The notes: a model not told the origin generated them from the letters alone. Positions 1 to 9,682 are shown, numbered from the stretch's first letter. The stretch is 64,000 bases of DNA from RGDT01 sp964630925 (GCA_964630925.1 CAZVZK010000048.1:1-64000), one strand, 5' to 3'. Made by a program: numbers and translations.

Positions 1-303
1 TGGAAGGCGAAATCGCCTGTACGAACGTCGAAAGATTCACATGCTCTGAGCGCCCTCCGCCCCGCCTCCCAAGGACGCCGAGGAGGCGGGCCTCGAACTT
101 CTGGCGGGGCTGGGGCAGACGGAGGGGGCCGGTGCCCCCCGAGAGGCGCAGGCCATGACTCGCACCCATCCAAACCCCGCCCAACCGTCCAGCGCGGCTT
201 CCAAGCGGGCGCGTCGGGCTGCGATCACCCTGTCACGCCAGGTGAGGCGGGACGTACATGAGGCAGAACACCCGCACTCATCCGCGCCCGACAGGATACC
301 CAC
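1..303. other. Leader region without a convincing gene
   Basis: No frame here has a plausible start with a ribosome binding site or recognisable protein sequence; the long open frames are GC-driven. A 9-bp inverted repeat (CCCGCCTCC at 61-69 with GGAGGCGGG at 82-90, 12-base loop) could form a hairpin, but no T tract follows on either strand. It may be the end of a transcription unit lying left of the window. Confidence 0.5.
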
Positions 304-828
304 ATGGCCAGCCTCACCGACAGCGAACGCTCCGCCCTCCTGGCGGCGATCAGCCGGCACCTCGACGCCCCCAGGCCGATCACCGCCCGCCTGTGCCGCG
401 AGTCCGGCGTCGTCACGGCGGTGCTGGGCTGCATCCCCGGCATCATCGCCGCCGTCATCCTGCACAACACGCGCGGCAAGCTCGACGGCCCGCTGCCGCT
501 GATCGTCTTCGGGCTGGGGCTGTGGTCGTTCGTCGCCATCCTGTGGGGGCTGTGGTACGTCTGCGAGCGCTCGCCGCGCCTCGTCCTCGACGAGACGGGC
601 CTGACCGACCACACGTCGGGGCTCAAACGCGTCATCCCGTGGGACGCGGTCGCCCGCGCCACCCTGCACCGCACCACGAAGAACGGGTCCGAGCAGTCGG
701 CGACGATGACGCTGTACCTCAACAGCCGCGTGATGCGGGACAGCGAGGTGAGCATCGACGTGACCTGCCTCGACCACTCGTCGGAGGCGATCTTCCGGGC
801 CGTCGGCAAGTGGGCACGGCTGAGCTGA
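304..828 (+). CDS. Hypothetical two-helix membrane protein
   Basis: A 174-residue protein of unknown function. Two hydrophobic stretches at about residues 37-54 and 64-88 look like membrane helices, followed by a roughly 85-residue hydrophilic tail rich in beta-forming residues (from LVLDETGLTDHTSG onward). A short two-helix hairpin followed by a small soluble domain with an ETGL-like turn is reminiscent of PH-like membrane proteins, but that is a weak resemblance. The ATG is preceded by a modest AGGA element. It is followed after 57 bp by the oxidoreductase gene on the same strand. The open frame, codon use and hydrophobic pattern support a real gene; its job is unknown. Confidence 0.7.
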   Translation: MASLTDSERSALLAAISRHLDAPRPITARLCRESGVVTAVLGCIPGIIAAVILHNTRGKLDGPLPLIVFGLGLWSFVAILWGLWYVCERSPRLVLDETGLTDHTSGLKRVIPWDAVARATLHRTTKNGSEQSATMTLYLNSRVMRDSEVSIDVTCLDHSSEAIFRAVGKWARLS

Positions 829-885
829 TCCGGCGCGGTGTTTGCGTGTTTCACGCCACGTTCGCCCGCCCGGAGGGGTCAAGAC

Positions 886-2040
886 GTGGCCGACACGCCG
901 TCACGCCGCGCCTTCGTCGGCGCGGGGATCATGGGCACCGCGGCGCTCGCCGCGGGCCCCGCCCACGACCCGGACCCGCCTCTCGCGCCGCCGGACGCCC
1001 AGCCGCCCGGCCTGAAACTGCCCGACCCGCCGGCCACCAGGGCGGGGTGGGCCGTCGTCGGCCTCGGCGTCCTCTCGCTGGATGAGATCCTCCCGGCGTT
1101 CGCCCTGTGCAAGCGGTCGCGTCTCTCCGCCCTCGTCAGCGGGCACCCCGAGAAGGCCCGCAAGGTGGCGGCGGCCTACGGCATCGACCCCAAACGGGTC
1201 GACTCCTACGACACCTACGCGCGGATGGCCGACGCCCGCGACATCGACGTCGTGTACGTCGTCCTGCCGAACAGCATGCACGAGGAGTACACGGTCCGCG
1301 CCCTGGAGGCGGGGAAGCACGTCTTCTGCGAGAAGCCGATGGCCCACACGCCGGCCGCCTGCGTGCGCATGATCGCCGCCGCGGCGAAGGCCCGCCGCCG
1401 CCTCGCCGTCGCCTACCGGCTGCATTATGAGCCGAACAACCTGAGGGTGATGCGCCTGTGCCGCGAGAAGGCCTACGGGCCGATCCGCACCTTCGAGGCG
1501 AGCAACTGCCAGGACGTGAAGGCCCCGAACATCCGCCTGAGCCGCGAGCTCGCGGGCGGCCCCGTCGAGGACATCGGCGTCTACTGCATCAACGCGGCCA
1601 ACTACGTCACGGGCGAGCGGCCCGCCGAGGTGTCGTCCTCCGCCCACTGGCCGAAGGACGACAGGCGGTTCCGCGAGGTGCCGCAGAGCGTGGCGTTCAC
1701 GCTGCGCTACCCCGGCGGGGTCATCGCCCATTGCGGCTGCTCGTTCGCCAGCGCCGTCAGCCGGCGCTACCGCGTCCACTGCGACGCCGGGCTGATCGAG
1801 ATGGACCCGGCGTTCGCTTACCGCGGCCTGCGGCTGTCCTTGCACGAGAACGAGCAGCGCCGCGAGGCGACGCTGCCGGAGGTGAACCAGTTCGCCGCCG
1901 AGATGGACCACTTCTCGGCGTGCGTGCTGGACGGCAAGGCGACACGCACCCCGGGGGAGATGGGCCTGGCCGACGCGCGCGTCATCGACGCCGTCGCTGA
2001 GGCCGCGCGCACGGGCCGGTCCGTGAAGGTGAGGTACTGA
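886..2040 (+). CDS. Gfo/Idh/MocA family oxidoreductase, probably exported
   Basis: A probable NAD(P)-dependent sugar or sugar-alcohol dehydrogenase of the Gfo/Idh/MocA family (384 residues). The N terminus carries SRRAFVGAG followed by an alanine-rich segment, a twin-arginine-like signal, suggesting periplasmic use as for glucose-fructose oxidoreductase. The Rossmann segment begins at WAVVGLGVLSLDEI, and the family CEKPM motif (EKP loop) lies near residue 150. The GTG at 886 is chosen because GGAGGGG at 872-878 sits seven bases upstream; an earlier in-frame ATG at 838 has no such site. The substrate cannot be told from sequence. It is followed 19 bp later by a short-chain dehydrogenase, so the two may be co-transcribed. 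Confidence 0.88.
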   Translation: MADTPSRRAFVGAGIMGTAALAAGPAHDPDPPLAPPDAQPPGLKLPDPPATRAGWAVVGLGVLSLDEILPAFALCKRSRLSALVSGHPEKARKVAAAYGIDPKRVDSYDTYARMADARDIDVVYVVLPNSMHEEYTVRALEAGKHVFCEKPMAHTPAACVRMIAAAAKARRRLAVAYRLHYEPNNLRVMRLCREKAYGPIRTFEASNCQDVKAPNIRLSRELAGGPVEDIGVYCINAANYVTGERPAEVSSSAHWPKDDRRFREVPQSVAFTLRYPGGVIAHCGCSFASAVSRRYRVHCDAGLIEMDPAFAYRGLRLSLHENEQRREATLPEVNQFAAEMDHFSACVLDGKATRTPGEMGLADARVIDAVAEAARTGRSVKVRY

Positions 2041-2059
2041 CACGCGAGAGGGGGTCATC

Positions 2060-3070
2060 ATGGGCGTGAGTCTGAAGGGCCTGGCCGAGCAGGTCATCGT
2101 GATCACCGGGGCGTCGTCGGGCATCGGCCTGGCGACGGCACGCATGGCCGCGCGGCGCGGAGCCAGGCTGGTGCTGGTGTCGCGGAACGAGGCGGCGCTG
2201 AGGCAGCTCGCCGCCGAGATCGAGGGGGCCGGCGGGCAGGCGGCGTACGCCGTCGCGGACGTGGGCGACGAGGCGGCGGTGCGGGGGATCACGCAGGCGG
2301 CGGTCTCGCGTTTCGGCGGGTTCGACACCTGGGTGAACGACGCCGGCGTGGGCATCTACGGCGACATGCTGGACATCCCGACGGCGGACAGCCGCAAGGT
2401 GTTCGAGACGAACTTCTGGGGCGTGGTGTACGGGTCGCTGGAGGCGGCCCGGCATCTGAAGGACCGGGGCGGGGCGATCATCAACGTCGGCTCGGAGGTG
2501 TCGGACCGGGCGGTGCCGCAGTTGGGGATGTACTGCGCCTCGAAGCACGCGGTGAAGGGGTTCACGGACGCCCTGCGGATGGAGCTGGAGGGGCGGGGGT
2601 ACCCGATCTCCGTGTCGCTGGTGAAGCCGTCGGCCACGAACACGCCCTTCCCCGACCACGCCCAGAACTACATGGACTGCGAGCCGGAGCTGCCGCAGCC
2701 CATGTACGAGCCGGAGGTGGTGGCGGAGGTGATCCTGCACTGCTGCGAGAACCAGGTGCGGGACATCTACGCCGGGGGCAACGCCCGGCTGAACGCCGCG
2801 CAGGGCGGCCTGTTCCCGCGCCTCACCGACTGGGTGATGGAGGCCCTCATGCTCGACGGCATGAAGAAGCCCACCCCGCCGGACCACTCCGACGACAACC
2901 TGTACGCGCCGGCGTCGGCGCTCAACGAGCGTGGCAAGACGACGGCCCCCACGCGCGGGCCGGACATCTCGGACCGCCTCGCGATCCGCCCGCTGGTGAC
3001 GGCGGCGATCCTGGGCGGCGCCGTCATCGGGGTCGCGGCGATGGCGGGCGCCTGGGGCCGGCGGGCGTGA
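2060..3070 (+). CDS. Short-chain dehydrogenase/reductase with C-terminal membrane anchor
   Basis: A classical SDR family oxidoreductase (336 residues). Visible motifs are the cofactor loop TGASSGIG near residue 17, NDAG near residue 94, the catalytic serine region INVGSEVS and the YCASKHA active-site motif (Tyr and Lys four apart). A C-terminal extension ends in a hydrophobic helix (LVTAAILGGAVIGVAAMAGA), which would tether the enzyme to a membrane. Substrate is unknown; the family acts on alcohols, sugars, lipids and steroids. It follows the Gfo/Idh/MocA gene by 19 bp and ends 10 bp from the stop of a convergent gene. Confidence 0.9.
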   Translation: MGVSLKGLAEQVIVITGASSGIGLATARMAARRGARLVLVSRNEAALRQLAAEIEGAGGQAAYAVADVGDEAAVRGITQAAVSRFGGFDTWVNDAGVGIYGDMLDIPTADSRKVFETNFWGVVYGSLEAARHLKDRGGAIINVGSEVSDRAVPQLGMYCASKHAVKGFTDALRMELEGRGYPISVSLVKPSATNTPFPDHAQNYMDCEPELPQPMYEPEVVAEVILHCCENQVRDIYAGGNARLNAAQGGLFPRLTDWVMEALMLDGMKKPTPPDHSDDNLYAPASALNERGKTTAPTRGPDISDRLAIRPLVTAAILGGAVIGVAAMAGAWGRRA

Positions 3071-3079
3071 GGGCCCCGC

Positions 3080-3979
3080 CTACTCCTTCAATTTCAGCGT
3101 CAACACCTGCTCCTCGCGCTGGACGACGGCCTCGCCGTCGGCCTCGTACTCGATCTCCACCTTCGTCGTGACCGTCATCTCGACGAGTCGTCCGGCGGCG
3201 CGGTCGAAATACGCCTTGCCCGACGCCTCACTGGCCTTGAGCTTCAGCTTGCCGGGGCCGCCGCCCCTGAGCGTGGTGTGCGGCTTGATGAGGATCACCT
3301 CGAGCCGCTTCCCGCCGCGCATCACGGTGCCGGCGTGCTCGTAGGCGGTCCGCGTGATGATCTCGCCGGCACGCACCTTGACGGCCTTCGTGTCCTCCCA
3401 GGCCTTCCCCTTGCCGGCGTTGTAATTCGGCAGGACGAGCGCTCCCTGGAGGCCGAGGGCGTCGAGGGCGTCGACGTGCAGGCCGTCGGCGGCGAAGTCG
3501 GCGAGGAGCCTCTTCTCCTCCCTGGCGAGGGCGTCGGGGATGGTGACGACGTCGGACCTGCCGGCCGGCGTGATGGCGAGGATCGTGGCCTCGCCGACCC
3601 TGGCCTTGAGCCACGGGGCGATCTGCTTGAAGTACGGCGTGTCGGGGACCTTGCCGTCCTTCGAATCATAGGCCCCCTTGCCGATGGGCTGGTAGCCGTC
3701 GGCGTCGAGGCGGAGGCGCGTCACGGTCCTGGCGACGCGGGCGCGGCCCTTCACAGGCGCGAGGCACTCCCACGTCTCCTCCTGGGCCTCGTGGAACTCG
3801 CCCTTGAGGACCTCCCCGGCGACGGTGAAGGTGACCGTTCCCTTGCCCTCCCGCGTGTAGCGGAGGGTCTCGCCGGCGGGGAAGCGGTAGGTGAGGGCCG
3901 GCGGCGGCGCCGGGGCGGCGAGGGCGGCGCAGGCAGCGAGCAGGCCCGACAGGGCGGCGAGGCGGTGGGACGCGGGCAT
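3080..3979 (-). CDS. Secreted DUF6263-like protein of unknown function
   Basis: A 299-residue protein with an N-terminal signal peptide (hydrophobic stretch ending near AALAAPAP) and a beta-rich body starting LTYRFPAGETLRYTREGKGT. That opening, the repeated description of flow from an extractable signal to a final LTLKLKE strand, and the planctomycete context resemble the DUF6263 family of exported proteins, which have no known role. No catalytic motif is seen. It lies alone on the minus strand, converging with the SDR gene (10 bp between stops) and divergent from the cytochrome gene that starts at 4133; the 153-bp gap between those two starts should hold both promoters. Confidence 0.7.
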   Translation of the reverse strand: MPASHRLAALSGLLAACAALAAPAPPPALTYRFPAGETLRYTREGKGTVTFTVAGEVLKGEFHEAQEETWECLAPVKGRARVARTVTRLRLDADGYQPIGKGAYDSKDGKVPDTPYFKQIAPWLKARVGEATILAITPAGRSDVVTIPDALAREEKRLLADFAADGLHVDALDALGLQGALVLPNYNAGKGKAWEDTKAVKVRAGEIITRTAYEHAGTVMRGGKRLEVILIKPHTTLRGGGPGKLKLKASEASGKAYFDRAAGRLVEMTVTTKVEIEYEADGEAVVQREEQVLTLKLKE

Positions 3980-4132
3980 GGGCGGTCCTTTCGTCCGGAG
4001 GTCATGTCACCCGCGGGGCATGGTATCGGAAGCGGCCCCCGGCGGACACGATGTCGGCCTCTTTCCCCCTTTCCAACGCCCCCGCCATCTGCTCCAATAG
4101 ATCTATCCAAGAGGTGGCACACGGAGGCAGGC

Positions 4133-6958
4133 ATGCGCTGTCCGCTGATCCTTCTCCTGTTCGCCGGGCCTGCACTCGCGGCGGACCCGGCGGGTCTGCG
4201 TTTCTTCGAGCAGAAGGTCCGCCCCGTCCTCGTCGAGCACTGCTACTCGTGCCACTCCGCCGAGGCCAAGAAGTCACGCGGCGGGCTGCGTGTCGACACC
4301 CGCGAGGCGCTGCTCAAGGGGGGCGACGCCGGCCCCGCCGTCGTCCCCGGCAAGCCGCTGGCCAGCCTGCTCATCAAGGCCATCCGCCACGACGGCATCT
4401 CGATGCCGCCGAAGGAGAAACTTCCCGCGCGGATCATCGCCGACCTGGAGGCGTGGGTCCGCATGGGGGCCCCCGATCCGCGCACGGGCAAGGCCGTCGT
4501 CGGGGCCGGCGGAATCGACATCGCCAAGGGCCGCGCGTTCTGGTCGTTCCAGCCGCCGCGCCGCCACGCCGCGCCCGACGTCAAGGACGCCGAGTGGGCG
4601 CGCGGCGGCATCGACCGCTTCCTGCTGGCGGCGCTGGAGAAGCAGGGGCTGCGGCCGGTGGCCGACGCCGAGCCCGCCGTCTGGCTCCGCCGCGTGACGT
4701 TCGCCCTGACCGGCCTGCCGCCCTCACCCGAGGAGATCGAAGCCTTCCTCGGCGACCCGTCGCCGTCTGCCCGCGAGCGCCTGGTGGACCGCCTGCTGGG
4801 GTCGTCGGCGTTCGGGGAGCGCTGGGGCCGGCACTGGCTCGACCTGGCACGCTACGCCGACTCCAACGGCAAGGACGAGAACCTGACGTTCCACGAGGCG
4901 CACGTCTACCGCGACTGGGTCATCCGGGCCGTCAACGACGACATGCCGTATGACCGGTTCGTGAAGGAGCAGATCGCCGGCGACCTCCTGGGGGGCGAGG
5001 GCCCCCTGGCGGCGTCGGGCTTCCTGGTGATCGGGCCGAAGGTGCTGGCCGACCGCGACCAGACGCGGCGGCGCCTCGACGTGATCGACGAGCAGGTGGA
5101 CACGGTGGGGCGGGTGTTCCTCGGCCTGTCGCTGGGCTGCGCGAGGTGCCACGACCACAAGTTCGACCCAGTGCCGACGGCCGACTATTACGCCCTCGCC
5201 GGCATCTTCTCCAGCACGCGGACGCTCGACGGCTTCAAGCTCGGCAACCCCGTCGTCAGCGGCTGGTCGGTGCGGCCCGTCGACGCGGCCAATGAGAAGC
5301 TCCTGGCCGCGAAGACGGCCCACGACGCGAAACTGAAGGCGATCGCGACGAGGCTCACCAAGGCCAAGGCCGACCTCAAGGCGTCGGAGGACAAGGGCAC
5401 GATGCGTGTCGCCTCGCGGCTGCCGGGGATCGTGGTGGATGATGCCGACGCGAAGCTCGTCGGCGGGTGGAAGGCCAGCACGTTCTCGCGGCCCTACGTC
5501 GGCAAGGGCTACATCCACGATGATCGGGCGGGCAAGGGCGAGAAGTCGGCGACGTTCACGCCGAAGCTGCCGAAGGCCGGCACCTATGAGGTGTTCGTGT
5601 CGTACACGCCGGCGGCGACGCGGGCGACGAACGTCCCGGTGACGATCCGCCACGCCGACGGCGAGAAGACGGTGGAGATCGATCAGCGGAAGAAGCCGGC
5701 GCTCGACGGGCTGTTCGCCTCGGTGGGCGTGTACCGTTTCGAGGCGGGGACGCTGGGCGCCGTGGTGATCACGAACAAGGGCACCGAGGGGCACGTCATC
5801 GTCGACGCGGCGCGTTTCATCCCCAAGGGGGCGCTGGAGAAGGACGCCGAGATGGCGATGGGCGTGCCGGCGGGGGTGAAGGAGGCCATCGCCGCCACGA
5901 AGAAGGCCATCGCCACGCTGGAGGAGGAGGAGGCGGCGTTGAAGAAGGCGGCGCCGCCGGCGCCGCGGCTGGTGATGGCCCCGCGAGACGAGGCGGCGCC
6001 GGCGGACCTGCGCATCCACGTCCGCGGCTCGCACGAGACACTCGGCGCCAGCGTGCCGCGTGGGTTCCTCCAGGTGGCATCGTGGTCGGAGCGTCCCGCC
6101 ATCCCCGCCGGGCAGAGCGGGCGTCTGCAGTTGGCCGAATGGCTGGCCGACCCGCGCAACCCGTTGACGGCGCGGGTCATCGTCAACCGCGTGTGGAAGC
6201 ACCTGTTCGGCGAGGGCATCGTCCGCTCGGTGGACGACTTCGGCATCCAGGGCACGAGGCCGACGCACCCCGAGCTGCTCGACACCCTGGCGCTGGACCT
6301 CATGGAGGGCGGCTGGCGCCTCAAGCCGCTGATCCGCCGGCTGGTGCTGAGCCGGGCCTTCGGCCTGGCGGTGGGCGCCGACGGCAAGGCGGCGGCCGCC
6401 GACCCCGAGAACAAGCTTTTGTGGCGGGCGAACCGGCGGCGGCTGGAGGCGGAGGCGATCCGCGACGGCATCCTGACGGTGTCGGGGCGTTTGAAGCGGG
6501 CGATGGGCGGGTCGGCCGTGTCGATGCTGCCGGAGCGGGCCATCACGAACGAGAGCAAGGGCGGCATCGCGACTGAGCGCGACGAGCGACGTGCGGTGTA
6601 CCTCCCCGTGATCCGCAACGGCCTGCCGGGGCTCTTCGAGGTGTTCGACTTCGCCGACCCGGACGTGGCGACGGGCCGGCGCGAGGCGACAACCGTCCCC
6701 ACGCAGGCATTGTTCCTGCTGAACAGCCCGTTCGCGATAGAGCAGGCGCGGCACGCCGCATCGCGCCTCCTGGCGATGCCGGGCGACGAGGCGCGGGTGA
6801 GGCATCTGTACCGCCTCTCGCTGGGCCGGCCGCCGGCGGGGGCGGAGGTGTCGCGGGCGTTGGCGTTCGTGCGCGAGTACGGCCCCGACGAGCGCGAGGC
6901 GTGGGCGGCGTTGTGCCAGGCGATGTTCGGCTGCACCGAGTTCCGGTTCCTGGAGTGA
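4133..6958 (+). CDS. PSCyt1/DUF1549/DUF1553 planctomycete cytochrome protein
   Basis: A 941-residue exported protein with the planctomycete order PSCyt1 - DUF1549 - DUF1553. After the signal peptide (ending ALAAD) a haem-c motif CYSCH lies at residues 37-41, and a second CARCH followed by DHKFDPV at residues 336-340 is the DUF1549 signature. Around residues 430-560 an extra beta domain (VVDDADAKLVGGWK to VIVDAARFIP) resembles the golvesin/xanthan-lyase C-terminal-like domain. DUF1553 follows, with LADPRNPLTARVIVNRVWKH. A coiled segment of Lys/Glu lies near residue 580. The role of the family is unsettled; it is usually paired with DUF1501 proteins, as here, and is thought to act on surface polymers. 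The ATG at 4133 has GGAGG at 4123-4127; upstream open frame is antisense noise. Confidence 0.92.
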   Translation: MRCPLILLLFAGPALAADPAGLRFFEQKVRPVLVEHCYSCHSAEAKKSRGGLRVDTREALLKGGDAGPAVVPGKPLASLLIKAIRHDGISMPPKEKLPARIIADLEAWVRMGAPDPRTGKAVVGAGGIDIAKGRAFWSFQPPRRHAAPDVKDAEWARGGIDRFLLAALEKQGLRPVADAEPAVWLRRVTFALTGLPPSPEEIEAFLGDPSPSARERLVDRLLGSSAFGERWGRHWLDLARYADSNGKDENLTFHEAHVYRDWVIRAVNDDMPYDRFVKEQIAGDLLGGEGPLAASGFLVIGPKVLADRDQTRRRLDVIDEQVDTVGRVFLGLSLGCARCHDHKFDPVPTADYYALAGIFSSTRTLDGFKLGNPVVSGWSVRPVDAANEKLLAAKTAHDAKLKAIATRLTKAKADLKASEDKGTMRVASRLPGIVVDDADAKLVGGWKASTFSRPYVGKGYIHDDRAGKGEKSATFTPKLPKAGTYEVFVSYTPAATRATNVPVTIRHADGEKTVEIDQRKKPALDGLFASVGVYRFEAGTLGAVVITNKGTEGHVIVDAARFIPKGALEKDAEMAMGVPAGVKEAIAATKKAIATLEEEEAALKKAAPPAPRLVMAPRDEAAPADLRIHVRGSHETLGASVPRGFLQVASWSERPAIPAGQSGRLQLAEWLADPRNPLTARVIVNRVWKHLFGEGIVRSVDDFGIQGTRPTHPELLDTLALDLMEGGWRLKPLIRRLVLSRAFGLAVGADGKAAAADPENKLLWRANRRRLEAEAIRDGILTVSGRLKRAMGGSAVSMLPERAITNESKGGIATERDERRAVYLPVIRNGLPGLFEVFDFADPDVATGRREATTVPTQALFLLNSPFAIEQARHAASRLLAMPGDEARVRHLYRLSLGRPPAGAEVSRALAFVREYGPDEREAWAALCQAMFGCTEFRFLE

Positions 6959-6965
6959 CCAGACG

Positions 6966-8348
6966 ATGAACAGGCGAGAGCTGCTGCAGTCCGCCGCGTG
7001 CGGCTTCGGGTACATGGCGCTGGCGGGCCTGGCCGCCGAGCAGGCGTTGGCCGCCGGTCCGAAATCCCCGCTGGCGCCGCGGCCGACGCACCACAAGGCG
7101 CGGGCCAAGCGCATCATCTTCCTGTTCATGCACGGGGGGCCGTCGCAGGTCGATACGTTCGACCACAAGCCGCGGCTGGCCAGGGACGACGGCAAGGACC
7201 TGCCGTTCGCGCCGGCCAAGGGGACGACGGTGAGCCGCAAGATCATGGCGTCGCCGTGGAAGTTCGCGCAGCACGGGGAGTGCGGTCACCACGTCAGCGA
7301 GCTGTTCCCCGAGACGGCCAAGCACGTCGACGAGCTGTGCTTCCTGCACGGCATGCACACCGAGGGGCAGAGCCACGGGCAGGCGGTGCTGTTCCTGCAC
7401 ACCGGCAGCTTCGCCCTGGCGCGGCCCAGCGTCGGCGCGTGGACGACCTACGGCCTGGGGACGGAGAACGCCGACCTCCCCGGCTTCGTGACGATCTGCC
7501 CGACGCGCGGCCACGGCGGGGCGATCAACTACGGCAACGCCTTCCTGCCGGCGTTGTACCAGGGGACGGCCATCGGCAGCGCCGGGACGCCGGCGTCGAG
7601 CGCGACCATCCGGCACATCACGACGACGCAGCGGACGGCGGCCCAGCAGCGGAAGCAGCTGGACCTCTTGCAGTCGCTCAACCGGGCGCACCTGGAGCGT
7701 TCGGGCGGCGACGACCGGCTGGAGGGCGTGATCGAGAGCTACGAGCTGGCGTACCGCATGCAGTCGGCGGTCCCGAAACTGGCCGACATCAACGGCGAGT
7801 CGAAGGCGGTAAAGGACCTCTACGGCATCGGCCAGAAGCCGACGGACGATTTCGGCCGGCAGTGCCTGCTGGCGCGGCGTTTCGCCGAGGCGGGGGTGCG
7901 GTACATCCAGGTGTCGCACTCCTTCAAGTGGGACCAGCACGGCAACCTGCGCAAGGGGCACGAGCAGAACGCGAAGGAGGTCGACCTGCCCATCTCCGGC
8001 CTGCTGACGGACCTGAAGAAGCGTGGCCTCATGGAGGACACGCTGGTGCTGTGGGGCGGCGAGTTCGGGCGGACGCCGGTGGTGCAGGGCAAGGACGGGC
8101 GCGACCACAACCCGCAGGGCTTCACGATGTGGCTGGCCGGCGGCGGCGTGAAGCCGGGCTTCTCGCACGGGGCGACGGACGAGTTCGGGTATCACGCGGT
8201 CAAGGGCAAGGTCCACATGCACGACCTGCACGCGACGCTGCTGCACCTGATGGGCATGGACCACGAGAGGCTGACGTACCGCCACGCGGGGCGGGACTTC
8301 CGCCTCACGGACGTGTTCGGGACGGTGTGCAAGGAGATCATGGCGTGA
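6966..8348 (+). CDS. DUF1501 family exported protein
   Basis: A 460-residue DUF1501 protein. The N terminus NRRELLQSA with a following hydrophobic stretch is a twin-arginine signal. The body shows the family pattern: IIFLFMHGGPSQVDTFD near residue 45, GEFGRTP and DHNPQGFTMWLAGGG near residue 370, and a final histidine-rich segment. These motifs resemble the alkaline-phosphatase/sulfatase fold, so a metal-dependent hydrolase is possible, but no activity is established. It starts seven bases after the stop of the PSCyt1 gene and is almost certainly in one operon with it, the standard planctomycete pairing. Confidence 0.93.
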   Translation: MNRRELLQSAACGFGYMALAGLAAEQALAAGPKSPLAPRPTHHKARAKRIIFLFMHGGPSQVDTFDHKPRLARDDGKDLPFAPAKGTTVSRKIMASPWKFAQHGECGHHVSELFPETAKHVDELCFLHGMHTEGQSHGQAVLFLHTGSFALARPSVGAWTTYGLGTENADLPGFVTICPTRGHGGAINYGNAFLPALYQGTAIGSAGTPASSATIRHITTTQRTAAQQRKQLDLLQSLNRAHLERSGGDDRLEGVIESYELAYRMQSAVPKLADINGESKAVKDLYGIGQKPTDDFGRQCLLARRFAEAGVRYIQVSHSFKWDQHGNLRKGHEQNAKEVDLPISGLLTDLKKRGLMEDTLVLWGGEFGRTPVVQGKDGRDHNPQGFTMWLAGGGVKPGFSHGATDEFGYHAVKGKVHMHDLHATLLHLMGMDHERLTYRHAGRDFRLTDVFGTVCKEIMA

Positions 8349-8377
8349 GCCGCTCAGGGACCCCTGGAAACGCCGCC

Positions 8378-8407
8378 GCCCTCTCGACCCCTGGCGGGGG
8401 AGAGGGC
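8378..8407 (+). terminator. Hairpin downstream of the DUF1501 gene
   Basis: Inverted repeat GCCCTCTC (8378-8385 region) with GAGAGGGC (8400-8407), with further C/G pairing inside. It begins about 30 bp after the DUF1501 stop. No T tract follows, so it would be a hairpin-only terminator or an mRNA 3'-end stabiliser. Confidence 0.35.
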
Positions 8408-8547
8408 AGCAGGAGCGTGGCGACGCCGTGCCCCAGATACGCAGCCGGTCCGGGCGCGTGACAGGGCCTGGGAAGAAATTCGGTTGGAAGGCGCCCCGGC
8501 GACTGCTAGAGCAAGGGTGCCCCCGCCCCTGCCTTCGCGAGGCACCC

Positions 8548-9681
8548 ATGACCCGACCCGTCTGCGTCCTGCTCTTGTTCGCCCTCGCCTCACCGTCCAG
8601 CGCACGCGAGCGCTGGACGGCGGAGAAGGCCGCCGCCTGGGGCAAGGCCACGCCCTGGCTCGTCGGCGCCAACTACACCCCCGCCAGCGCCATCAACCAG
8701 CTCGAGATGTGGCAGAAGGACACCTTCGATCCGGAGCAGATCGACAAGGAGCTGAGGTGGGCCGCCGGCCTCGGCTTCAGCTCCGTACGCGTCTTCCTGC
8801 ATCACCTGCTCTGGGAGGACGACAGCAAGGGCCTGCTGGAGCGGATGGAGAGGTTCCTCGCCATCGCCGACAGGCACAAGATCGGCGTGATGTTCGTCCT
8901 GTTCGACTCCTGCTGGGACCCCGACCCGAAGCTCGGCAAGCAGCGCGCGCCGCAGAAGGGCGTCCACAACTCCGGCTGGGTGCAGAGCCCCGGCTCCGCC
9001 GACCTCAAGGACGCCAAGCGGCACAGGCTCCTCGAGGGATACGTCAAGGGCGTCATCGGCAAGTTTAAGGACGACAAACGTGTCCAGGTCTGGGACGTCT
9101 GGAACGAGCCGGACAACACCAACGACAACAGCTACGGACGCAACCACCTCAAACGCGAGCTGGCGGACAAGCACGACCTGACGCTGCCGCTGCTCAAGAA
9201 GTCGTTCGCATGGGCGCGTGACGCCGGCCCGTCGCAGCCGATCACGTCCGGCGTGTGGCTGTCCGGGCACAAGGCCGACCCCAAACGCCTCAACCCCTTC
9301 GAGAAGGTGCAGCTTTCGGAGTCCGACGTGATCAGCTTCCACGCCTACGACCGGCCGGCGGGCGTCAAGGAGTGGATCGCCACGCTCAAGAAACTCGGCC
9401 GCCCGATCCTCTGCACCGAGTTCATGGCCCGGCCCAACGGCAGCACGTTCGACCCGGTCCTCGGCATCCTGAAGGACGAGAAGATCGGCGCGTACTGCTG
9501 GGGGTTCGTCGCCGGCAAGACCAACACCATCTTCGCCTGGGACACCTGGCAGAAGCCCGAGAAGACCGACGAGCCGAAGGTCTGGTTCCACGACATCTTC
9601 CGCACGGACGGCTCACCGTTCGACAAGAGAGAGGTCGAGTACATCCGCCGGGTCACGGGCAAGGGGAAGGGCAAGCCGTAG
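8548..9681 (+). CDS. Exported glycoside hydrolase family 5-like enzyme
   Basis: A 377-residue cellulase-like TIM-barrel protein with a short signal peptide (cleavage near SPSSARE). The GH5/clan A signature is visible: acid/base Glu187 in VWDVWNEPDN and nucleophile candidate Glu291 in ILCTEFMARP, with SFHAYD between them at a beta-strand end. The family cleaves beta-linked glycans with retention; the substrate here is unknown. ATG 8548 is chosen because it begins the signal peptide; the 40 codons upstream are unlike a protein start. It converges with the MqsA-like gene, the stops being one base apart, so the two transcripts probably overlap. Confidence 0.85.
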   Translation: MTRPVCVLLLFALASPSSARERWTAEKAAAWGKATPWLVGANYTPASAINQLEMWQKDTFDPEQIDKELRWAAGLGFSSVRVFLHHLLWEDDSKGLLERMERFLAIADRHKIGVMFVLFDSCWDPDPKLGKQRAPQKGVHNSGWVQSPGSADLKDAKRHRLLEGYVKGVIGKFKDDKRVQVWDVWNEPDNTNDNSYGRNHLKRELADKHDLTLPLLKKSFAWARDAGPSQPITSGVWLSGHKADPKRLNPFEKVQLSESDVISFHAYDRPAGVKEWIATLKKLGRPILCTEFMARPNGSTFDPVLGILKDEKIGAYCWGFVAGKTNTIFAWDTWQKPEKTDEPKVWFHDIFRTDGSPFDKREVEYIRRVTGKGKGKP

Positions 9682-9682
9682 G

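Noticed and set aside
3278..4132. In-frame extension of the PSCyt1 gene upstream of 4133
   Set aside because: It runs antisense through the DUF6263-like gene; the signal peptide and GGAGG site put the start at 4133.
4724..7246. Long minus-strand open frame of about 840 codons
   Set aside because: It is antisense to the PSCyt1 and DUF1501 genes. High GC suppresses stops, and its composition (Arg, Pro, His-rich) is not protein-like.
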